Below are positions 44,694 through 54,600 of a stretch of 64,000 bases of DNA, one piece after another (the stretch's first letter is position 1; each line of letters begins with the position of its first letter). The notes beneath the pieces were generated by a model, which was given only the letters and a program-made list of their open reading frames with translations, searched no databases and was not told the DNA's origin. Source of the stretch: Paulinella micropora (Eukaryota; Cercozoa; Imbricatea; Euglyphida); the NCBI GenBank assembly GCA_009731375.1, contig BJOX01000016.1:848840-912839 (forward strand), given 5' to 3'. The translations under genes were made by a program, and so were the position numbers.

Positions 44694-45149
44694 AGTTCAC
44701 CAAAAGCTACCGCTGGTACAACTACCTTGACATTTTCTAATGAGGTGTTTTCCTTGATTACCTTTTTAGTTGTGACTGGTTGTTGCTGTCGTCCGTTCCT
44801 TTCTTTCTCGTTTCCCTCTCACTATGTTAGCTGTCGTGATTTTGTCACTTTGCTCCCATGTGAGGCCCTTGTTTGGCGCTTCTTCTTCCCTATATCTCCG
44901 GCTTGGGTGACTAGCCGAAGGGTCCTGCGCACTAAGCGATTCGATGGGTGTTACCCCGTCCTGATCAACAACTTGGCTTTCGTTAGAGTCAATGGGAAGA
45001 CCGGAATCCGGACCAGTGTCGTCCTCAACTCCTTGTTTTTCCTCATGCTCTTCTGACTCCTCCTGAACTTTCTGTTCCGGTTCTGTCTCCGCTTGCTCAA
45101 GCTGTTCTGCATTGCTATTGCTACTCTCCCCCTCAGATTCATCGTCCCA

Positions 45150-46103
45150 TTATACTCCTCTGGGTGGGTGTGCATCTTTTCCAACTATATGGGGGTTGAA
45201 ACGCACGTTGCGTACGTTCGATATGACTTTGCGGCCATCCCAAACCCTGTAAATCTCTTTGAAAACATCGTATCCCATGAGCATTACACGTTTTCCCCTA
45301 TAGTTTCCTTTGCAAACTTGCTTTCCGACATACATTACTCCCATACATCCTATTGGTTTCAGTTGCCGAATGGCTGATTTGTAACCCAAACACTGCTCAA
45401 AGGGTGAAATCCCTTGACGTGGTCCGGTTGTAGCTGGCAATATGTTTTGTAGTGTGGTAGCGGTGTGTTCCATCTCTGCCCAAAACTTAAGTGGAAGGTT
45501 AGCTTCATATCGCATAGCCCTAGCTGGCCCTGCTTTTATGTCATTAACTTTTTCAGCTATCGGATTTCAGTCTTTGTCTCCTGGTGCTGAAACTTTCCAA
45601 ATAAATTGCAATGGTTTCCACCATTCGACTACCTCCACGGGGGTAACGAATTCGTTGTCACACGTGACAAGTTTGACCTTCCTACCGGTCTGTCGTTCAA
45701 ACCACGCTACTGCCTGCTTAAGACACTCTACAAACTCGTTTGTGTGTCTTAACTAAAAGTCTAAGATATAACCAGAAAAATCGTCTGTAACACAAAACTT
45801 ATAGTACTTGCCATTGATGGACATTACTGCCCATGGTCCGGCTGTATCTACGTGCAAAATCTCACTTGCATAACTAGCTCTCCTAATCCTATTTTTCTTA
45901 AATCCGGGCAATTCTTTAGCCTTACCCATCATACAAGCTTCACAATATCTAATTAAATCTTCATTGCCGACAACTTTGCGGCCCAGTGCCTTGCCTAATG
46001 CATAGGTCTTCTTTATAGCCTTATGCCCGCTGCACTGATGCATGACGTAGATGTCTACGGGCTTCTTATTTGCACTCTTCTCTGGATACATAGCATATAA
46101 CAC
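45150..46103 (-). pseudogene. pol: Copia-type integrase
   Basis: The N-terminus has His/Cys zinc-binding residues (VMHQCSGHK, RYCEACMMGK). The first catalytic Asp is in LHVDTAGPW and the second in VTCDNEF. A TAG near 45,755 and a TGA near 45,570 interrupt the frame. The C-terminal segment (45515-45150) has KFWAEMEHTATTLQNILPAT and a typical YVGKQVCKGNYRGKRVMLMG stretch. The frame is preserved across the two stops. Confidence 0.85.
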
Positions 46104-46381
46104 ACATCCCTTACTCTCTCTATTCTCGCATACTTTAGCTACTTCTTTCTTATTCTCTCTCTCCTTGGGGATTCCCTCCCCGTTTACCCCGCCTTTGATT
46201 TCTTTACCTTGATCTTGGGCTCAAATCGCTTGTTAATGTCAAGAGGTTCGTCATATTCCGTGTCCCACCGGTATAGCATTCCTGGCGTCATTCTCCCCCT
46301 GACTATCACGTCACTCTCTTTCACTCTTATGGGGTGCTTTAGAATAAGCAACTGTCCGTTCTGGTGAATAACAGATCTGTG
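46104..46381 (-). pseudogene. Copia-type protease-integrase linker (decayed)
   Basis: Coding-like sequence with frame interruptions between the protease and integrase segments. No catalytic motif is visible. Confidence 0.4.
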
Positions 46382-47263
46382 TTAAAAGTGATCCATGCTG
46401 CCGGTTGAAACTATGTTCACAGGCACCCTTGCGTCGTACAACATCTCTTTCTTTACCATCACGGGTTTTCCTGTCCCATCTACACGGGTTAATCTCGCTT
46501 CTCCCTTCTGGTTCACTACGCTTTCTCCGTTTCCAGTGATCAGACTGACTGGGGCAATATCAGCGAGGTTGCTCAATATAGCTCTCGTGCAAGCTATGTC
46601 TCGTGACGATCCACTGTCTTGCACTATCATCCTCTCTTTCTTGCTTTTTCCCTTTCCTTCTGCTACCATCAGGTTATGCTCGATATCTTCCATGTTCTCC
46701 TTTTCTTTCTCTTTCTCTTTCTTGCTCGCCTCTCTTTCCTTTCTTTCCTTCTCTTCGTTCTCAGCTCTCTCTTCGTTGTATAGTTCCTCGTGCATCCAAT
46801 CGTATTCTTCCCTCGCCTCTTTGTAATCTCTGTACGAAATTGGAAGTGATATTTCTATTCTCATCTGTTCAGAATCCATAGAGTCTTCTGTGTTTCCGGG
46901 ATCTTCATCGTCTTCTTCTGACGCTCCGTCTATCTCCCTTCCTTTCGCATCGAATGCTGCCTTCTTTCTAGCTGCTGTCTTTGGTGTAAAGAATAGGTAT
47001 GCGTCTTCTGAGTGTAACTTGCGTAAATACGCATTCAAAGATCCCTCTGCCACTACCTCGTTGTGAATCTGGGCTAAGTGAGGCATAGACTCCACTAACT
47101 GCTCTGCAAAAGCATTTTTGTGGTTGCATGCTAGGTCAAGAATGCCATAATCCATCACGGATAGCATTTCTGTGTACAACTCACTGTACTTGCCGTTCGG
47201 TTTGTAACATAACCCATCTTTCACAGTTAGGTCTTTCAATCCATTCGACATCACAAACAACAA
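46382..47263 (-). pseudogene. pol: Copia-type protease-containing segment
   Basis: 293 codons. Near the C-terminal end is MIVQDSGSSRDIACTRAILS, matching the Copia aspartic protease core D-S-G followed by a turn, then YDARVPVNIVSTGSM. The N-terminal part is an acidic, Lys/Glu-rich linker. Confidence 0.75.
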
Positions 47264-50100
47264 ACGCTGTAATTCTGTTTTTGGGGTCTCGGGTGTCTTT
47301 CACTGTGTCTCATCTGCCAATCCCAAATCGCTCTCTCTTTCTTCAATGACTCTTCTGATGCTGCTTTCAAACGTGCTTCTCTCACTGACTCTCTTGCTAT
47401 GGGTGTAATACCCGCAGCATGCGACAAAAACACGTCATGTATCGCCCAAAACACGTCTGTCAGTAGGTTGTCTGTCTCAGCTACCCTCACTCCTTTCTCT
47501 GTTTTCACCTTCACAACATCACCTGTCTCCTCATCCATGATGCACGTATGCAATGACTCAGCTAGCTTCTTTATATCCTCAAAGCTAATCACTTTGCCAC
47601 TGTGTCCCCTCTTTTTATTGCTCCCCTCCGTAGTTGTGCTTTGTTGACGCGTGGAGTTGTGCAAGTTGCGCTGTGGAGTGGGTGTTGTTTGTGTCTCCTG
47701 TCTATCTTCGTCCAATCTATCTACCGGGGACGGACCTTTTGAGGGTTGCGACGGGAGTCATGCCTTGCCTTCAGCTCTTTTCCCCTGTCGCACAGACACT
47801 GTTCTTGTTGCTTCTATCTCTGCCTTAACCTCCCCGGCCCGCGCTTGAAAATCTGGCATATCAGCACAGTCAGCCATGAATTTTTCTTCTCGCGGGTTTT
47901 ACGGTTTGATGACTGAGTCGGGTTTTTGAGCGGGAATTACCTTGTCCTTTTGTCCGGGTATTGCAGAGTCTTTTTGCGAAAGTTGCTGTGCTCTCGCCCC
48001 CTTGCTCTCCCTCTCTCTCTTCAATCTTTTCATCATCTCTTCAATTGGGTACTCATTGGTGGGGGGTGGGCGGCATGATGGGGGTTGTTCCAGATCAACA
48101 TCTGTGAATTGTGGGTCCTGCTTGTAGTGATAACCACACAGACTAGCATACTGCAACCTCTTGCTCGTACTGCCTGCCTTACCTATGCTCCCACTTTCTC
48201 CATATTTCACACGACACCGCTTCCCCTTTGAGTTCTTCCCTACACATTGGATTGTGCTTCGTTTGGGATTGGGTGTCTGTTTGGTGGGGGTGATTGTTTG
48301 TGGTGTCTTGTGTTTGTTTGTCTCTTTCGTTTGAAGGAGATATTGCGGTGTCGGTTTCCGTTTCGTCGGTTTCTCTTTTTTAGAGGGTTGCGAGGAAGTT
48401 TCTCGCACGAGACTCTCGTGCTGTGGAGGAGGTCGGTTGGGAGGGGTTGTTGACGAAGGGTTGAGGCGTTGATCACTAGTGAGAGTAGATGGTGAGGGGT
48501 TGGATGGGGAATGCCTCCGAGCGAGTAGCGAGTCTGGGAGCTGCTCGACATTCTAATCCCCCCCTCACGGACTCTTTCGGGTTGTTCAATGTCGCTCTCT
48601 TTTTGCTCCCCTGTTTCACTATCCTCCCCTTCCGTTTCCTCTCCTCTTTGGGCTGTGTTGCCCTCTTCTTGTTCTTCCTCTGCCTCCATGGCAATCAGTT
48701 CATAATCCTCCTCCTCTGAACTGTCGTCTTGTTCTGTGTTGTTGTTTTCCCCCTCTCCTCCTTCGTTTTCCTCACCCTTTTCACCTCTTATCAGAGTCAC
48801 CCCTTTATCCTTTTTATTACGAAACTTACTACTTTTGCTTTGGGTTTCTCTCTTGGGAGGGGCGGTGTTGTGGGGTTTATGGGTGCGAGGAGAGCTGTTA
48901 GACTTAGCAAGCTTAGGGCACAAGCGTTTAGTGTGTCCAGTCTCGCTGCAGTTATAACAAACTGCAGTGAGCCACCATTCCTTCCGTTCTGTCACTACCC
49001 CATCATGCTTGCCCCCGTACTCACCCTTTTGTTTGTACTTGCTCTTCCCACTCGTCCTTCCCTGACCTTCTTCCTCTCCTGCTAGCAATAAAGGTGCTCC
49101 TTCTCCATCTGCTTTACTACTACTCTTCCCTTTCTCATACTTCTTCTGTCTGTTGGTTGCCTCCCAAAGCACGTAAACCTCTCTAGCTGCCTCAACTATG
49201 TCGTTGTGCTTGGGTCGTATGGCTGGTGCCATGCGATAGTGATCAGCAAAGTATTTAGCACCATAGGCTGGGTGCGTACTCAGCTTCTCAAGCAACCGGT
49301 TTGTTGATCCGTCTTCTTCGAACTTCTCTCCTCTTAGCTTTTCAAGCCATTCTTTCTTCAGTAGGTACCTGGTGAGCCAGGTGTCTACGTCTTCGTTCTT
49401 TCTAGGAGCTCTCTCTCTGAACTTCTTTTCCTCCAAATATCCTGCTGCTCCGGAAATTTATCCGTATTTTTTCTTGACAATGCAGACTTTATCGAACGGA
49501 TCTTGAGCATTACGGCTTCTGAAATATGCGACAACCTTATAGTTAGAAAATGCAGTGGTGATGAGTAGCTGAAATAATTTACATCGCTGCAAATATTTTT
49601 GCTCCCTCTTGTATGCTCTCTTCGTCACACTGTGTATGCTTTTCACTGCTCTCGTTTGTGCTCGTCTCGCTCTTCTCTTCGCTTTTTCCTCCCAGGCTAC
49701 CTTCTGCTCATTACTCCATTTCGCATAGTCTTTCGGCTTCTCTAGTGTTTTCTTCTTTGGGTCTGATCGTCTTGTGCGTGATGATGTTGATGAGGATGAT
49801 GCGTCTTTCTCTTAGTCTTCTTCCTCACTCTCTTCACTCACGTCTGACGAATCTTCTTCAGTCGGTTCTCTTGGTTCATCTGCTTCCTCTGCTGCTCTCA
49901 TGCGACTTAAATCCCATCCGTATTTCTTCTTAGCAGCTACCTCATCGAGAAATGCGTCTTTAACCATGTCCCCGAGAATTGTACTAATACCGTAAGCATA
50001 TCCCTCTAGCTGATAGTAAAATCCTTGAAGATGTTCTGTGACGCCGTCATAGACGGGTGCGTGAGATAAGAACTGTTTCCAGTTAGTGTATTATTGTGAT
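47251..50100 (-). pseudogene. gag: Copia-type gag (fragmented)
   Basis: Fragments start near 50,100 (LSHAPVYDGVTEHLQGFYYQ), pass through 49436-48240, which carries a CCHC knuckle (CYNCSETGHTKRLC), then continue in changed frames through 48408-47899 and 47715-47251. Stops at about 49,815 and 49,460 and several frame changes show decay. The acidic, Ser- and Lys-rich composition is similar to the isolated gag fragment at 39-41 kb, but the sequences differ. Confidence 0.7.
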
Positions 50101-50132
50101 GAACCACTATCCCCACGGCTCATGACCGATGA

Positions 50133-50472
50133 TTAGGTATAAACCGGTCACTCACGGACCTTACCCTACCTTTCACTTGCGGTTTGCCGGGAGACTTCGT
50201 TAAAAGCCAGGTTGCTCACAGCCACTTTAATCCGAAGACATAAACGCAGAACTGAACTGCGGCAAGAGAGCTAACTAATCTAACTGCGTGACTAGCAGTA
50301 ACTGACGCTCAATAATATGGTCGGTGCACAATAGTAAAAACGTAACGTGCACAATTGACTTGGATTACCCATTACTGTTACTCCTAATTATAACTTAGTA
50401 AAATGTTACCGCACATAGAAATCAATCATCATTACGACTCAAATAGTAACTCGATGTTGCCTGTCCAACGTT
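50133..50472 (-). repeat. Copia-type 5'LTR
   Basis: 340 bp, partner of 41851-42186. Element 2 is inserted only about 50 bp beyond its outer end. Confidence 0.85.
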
Positions 50473-50521
50473 TGCATGCCTGGTAAGTTTCATGATAGGC
50501 AAGGCAAAGTTGTTAGCTAGG

Positions 50522-50758
50522 TGTAATGCCCCCAACGATAGCTCGTAAAAAGTCGGTAATACAACCAAACACAGTCCTCAAGAATGAGAATGATGTCTCG
50601 TTGTATTAGCTCAGTGAAGCCAAAAAGGAAAACGGCAACAGACCAGGAATAAAATGGCATCAGGTCCAATCCGGACAAATAATACTGAAAAACAAGCTGG
50701 TGCACCTGTCACCAGGAAAAGGTATTTTTTACCGGCTATCCGGGGGGTGATGCCTACA
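50522..50758 (-). repeat. Element 2 3'LTR
   Basis: 237 bp with TGTA...TACA ends, preceded on the minus strand by the purine tract GGGAGGGGGTAC. Confidence 0.95.
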
Positions 50759-51600
50759 GTACCCCCTCCCGATTTTATGACGGAAATAGCATTTTCGTCA
50801 TACACCTTCTGATTTCTTTCTGCAAATAGTATGCGCTATGGAGTCATGCCACACAGCGCATCGACCCACGGATAGACGCTAAAAGACGATAAATATATCC
50901 TCATACGGCACGTCAAAGCGGATTCTCTAGCCTTTCTTGTAAATTTTGAACTCCTTCCCCTCAATTTCTTTTTTTTTCTTTTTTTTTTTGGCAGTATGTC
51001 AAGAACAAACGTACAATTAATAAAAAAATACAAGCAACGTGGTGCTGTAGTACGATTCCCCCTTTGATCTCCTTCTTCTTCTTATCATTATCATTATTAT
51101 TATTATTATTCACAGGGAGATCGTAAGTACATTGTCTTTTTTAATGACATACCCTTGTATAAGGCGGATATCCTATGATATAGTATTAGGGGGCCAGTCC
51201 TAATAGCTATATCCGAAGTCGAGGTGTATGTACCCGACCCTGCGATATACCGACACAAGTAGAGATTGACCGTGCTCAGGTACGACAGTATATAATCTAT
51301 CGTAAAAAATAATTTAATGAAAGTTTCAGAGAACATTTCATTTTCGAGAACATCATCCCAGGACTTGGAAAGGGTCATACCCGGGAACACCATCGCTCAA
51401 TACACTAGCGATCCCCGTATACGGTGTAGTATCATCGTCGATCGACCTTTCGCACTCGTATGTTGCGATCGAATGCCAAGTTATATCACTGAGTCTTTTT
51501 AATATTCATATTGATAACTGATGATGCATGATCAAATCATGATACGCCGTGGGCAATCAATCAGTTTATTTGAGACGCATAAAGAAAAATAGTTTCTTTG
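50759..51600 (-). other. Element 2 PPT and 3' noncoding region
   Basis: The PPT (GGGAGGGGGTAC on the minus strand) is at 50759-50770. The remaining 830 nt has no ORF but aligns in blocks with the same region of element 1. Confidence 0.6.
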
Positions 51601-54600
51601 TCACTGCCTTCGTCGTCTGGCGCGGATTTCTTTGCCTGGTGGAGGACCACCAACAAAAGTCAGATCGAACTTTGACTGTTCGAGAATGTCCCAGATCTTA
51701 TTAGGGATTCCGCCCAACGATAATTCAAAAGGGACATCAAGCACTCCTCTTGGCAGTGTCTGAATGGTCCACGCAGTGTAATCCTTGTCTCTGGGAGTAA
51801 TTGTATCATCCCATGTCTCGAGACTTTTTGCGTCTTTATATACTGGCAGATAATGTCTTGCCTTTGGATCCTCAACCGGGTCCATACTTCTCCAGAACTG
51901 GAGTATCGGTTGTACTATCTTTGCGGCTGATGATATTTTGAGTGTCCGTGTGACACGCATCTGTCGTGGGACCGCCACGACCCGCATCAAGTATAAGTCT
52001 GAGAGAGTGTCATCAGCGACATGTTGTTCCGCTGGTCTCATCAGATAGAAAACATTTTTCACCCATGCGATGGTTGCTATCGCATCGCCTTCCTTCCATC
52101 GCTCATGGACAATCTCAACGTTGCCCGCGTTTGGGTCAGTGTCCGTCCCCTCCTCCTCCTGGTGGACGTCCTTTGATCTCATCGACCTCATCGCCTTCCT
52201 CGGTTGGTCGTTGATAAGATCATTCCGCGCTCTCCTTAGCTGCGCCTCTGTGATCTTCTCCTTCTTTCCGCTATGCTCTCGCGGAGACTTGGACTGAGTC
52301 CCCACCGCGCTTATGCGGTCAGTCTTCTCCTTGCTGTCCACCTCACTCTCCTCCTTCTCAGCTATCGGTGCCCGATAAGCATCGTCTTGGTCTATGCCAG
52401 CCTCCTTGTGGATGGGCGGCACCTCTTTGAAATCATCCTTCATCCGTTTTAACGCCTCCTCAACGGATTCATCTTCCAGTAAGAAGGGATCATACTTAAT
52501 CAGCCTTCTTACATTCACAATTTGCACCTTCCCTCTACCCCTGATCTTGTAATTCAGAGGTCCCGTCTGTTCCATAATCTGATAAGGTCCTTTCCAGTGA
52601 GTGAACAGCTTAGAGCTGACTCCCTTCGGGACTTGAGGATGGTACAATAGTACAATATCCCCGACCTGGAACTTGATCTGATCCAAGTGCGCTTGTCGCA
52701 CCCCTTCAGCATCAGTCTTTCGGCGCTCCGCCTCTCTATGCGCCCTGACTATTTGTTCCGCCTCCATCTTCACTCTAAGTCTCATCCCAAACAACTCATC
52801 CGCATCCGCCCAAGTGTCTTTTGGGTGAAGGAGCGAAGTCGGGATATCAGGCTCACGCCCATATACTAACTGATATGGCGAGATTGAGCTCTTCGAGCCT
52901 CCTAACGCCGTAGAGGGTAGACAGTTCATTGCAAACGCAAATGATGGTGCTGCCTCGACCCATGCTCTTTGATTCTCCTTCTTCGTGCAATACATCTTTA
53001 GCGAGGCTTTGAGGGGTCTGTGTACCCGCTCGATTTTCCCATTTGCTCGCGGGTTATAGGCAGTAACATATTGCCATTTCATCCCGTAATACTTAGATAG
53101 TTTGTCGATGACCTCGTTATTAAAGTCCGAGCCTCGATCAGAACATATCTTTCTTGGTACTCCGATCTGTGAGATGATCCTATCGATCAGCGCCTCGGCC
53201 GTCGTCTTGCCGGTAACGTCTTTGACAGGGATGATCCACACATAGTTGGTGGCTCTGTCAATAGCCGTAAGGAGGTATTTGTAACCATCCTTCGATTCTG
53301 GGAAAGGTCCCACATGATCAATGTGTATAAACTCAAACATCCCCGCATGAAGAGGAAATTCGCCAATCAGGCCGAAATTTGCCTTCAGTGGTGTTTTGTT
53401 TATCTTGCACGGGATGCATGCATCCACCGCCTGATCTATCTCCTCCTTCATCTTCTTCCACCAGAATCGCCTCGCTACGAACATATGAGTTCGTTGTCGA
53501 CCCGGATGCGCCAAAAGTGGGCAATTGTGGGCTGCGACAAATATAAATCGTCTCAGACTCTCCGGTACCCAAAGGGTCCATTTGTCCGGCTGTGACGCAT
53601 AGCGACCGTGAAGGCCCTTGTACCACAGTAGACCATCTCTCCATCCCATCTCCTTCATCTGATCTTTGATCGCTTTCGTCATCCGTAGCTCATCCGGGTT
53701 CTGATATAACTGTATCAGTTCTTTAAACTCCGGATCTTGAGCCTGTTGTTGCCTCCATGCGGTAGGCGAGGCTATATGGATAGTACCATCTTCTAGCCGT
53801 ACCCCGATTCTTTCCGGGTCATCGTCTAGGTCACTTCTCCGCTCTTGAGGAGGCTCCGCATAAACTTCCTGCGTCTCCTCTTCCTCTCTTATGTTCGCCT
53901 TCGCATTCTCATATACCTCATAGGACCACTCAGCGTCCTCCTGGGTATGTAGCTCACAACATATCCCGTGATCCGGGCCTTGTGGACTGTACCGTAGACC
54001 TGTGCGGTCATATCGGACTCCACTCGCCATCTCCATCGCCTCAATGTGGCTGACCTCATACACCTTGTCAGTGGACAAGTCTTCCATCTCCACCGTGGAC
54101 ACCAACGCCGATACTTCTGAGTTAAACTCTAGCCTAGAGAGGCTATCAGCGACCACATTTCGCTTTCCCGGTAGATGGACCATTGTAAAATCGAAACAAG
54201 ACAAGAACGCTTGCCACCGCGCCAGCCGTCCCGTCTGTTCATGATTCATCAACCATAACAGGTTATGATGATCAGTTCTGACAGTAAATTGAGGTCCTCC
54301 CCACAAATACTCTCTGAGCCTCTTGAGGGCCCATACTACCGCCAACGCCTCTCTTTGCCTTGTGCAATAGTTTCTCTCCGCCGCACACAACTTCCTACTA
54401 ATAAACATGATTGGGCGTAATTTCTTCTCCTCATCCTCTTGTTGTAATACAGCCCCAATCGCAAACTTAGATGCGTCTGTATCGACTACGAATTGTTTCG
54501 TAAAGTCGGGCATCGTTAACACCAGTCCTCCGTCTTTCGGGTCTTTGTAAATGAGATCTTTGAGCGCATGAAACGCTTGCAAAGCCTCTTCGTCCCACTT

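Larger units (their letters stand above)
41851..50472 (-). mobile_element. Ty1/Copia-type LTR retrotransposon (decayed)
   Basis: About 8.6 kb between direct repeats 41851-42186 and 50133-50472. Gene order on the minus strand is gag with zinc knuckle, protease-like, integrase, reverse transcriptase, RNase H; integrase before RT defines the Copia type. Coding sequence is interrupted by several single in-frame stops of all three kinds and by some frameshifts, so it is non-autonomous now. An AAGGGGGAA purine tract sits directly before the 3'LTR. The LTR ends are not TG/CA and I see no clear target duplication, so the exact borders are approximate. Confidence 0.88.

Noticed and set aside
45150-45760. 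Reassigned stop codons (TAG/TGA read as sense) in the copia-type integrase
   Set aside because: All three stop codons occur along this element together with frameshifts, which fits ordinary decay rather than a variant code. The Gypsy-type pol genes and the candidate host genes use normal stops.
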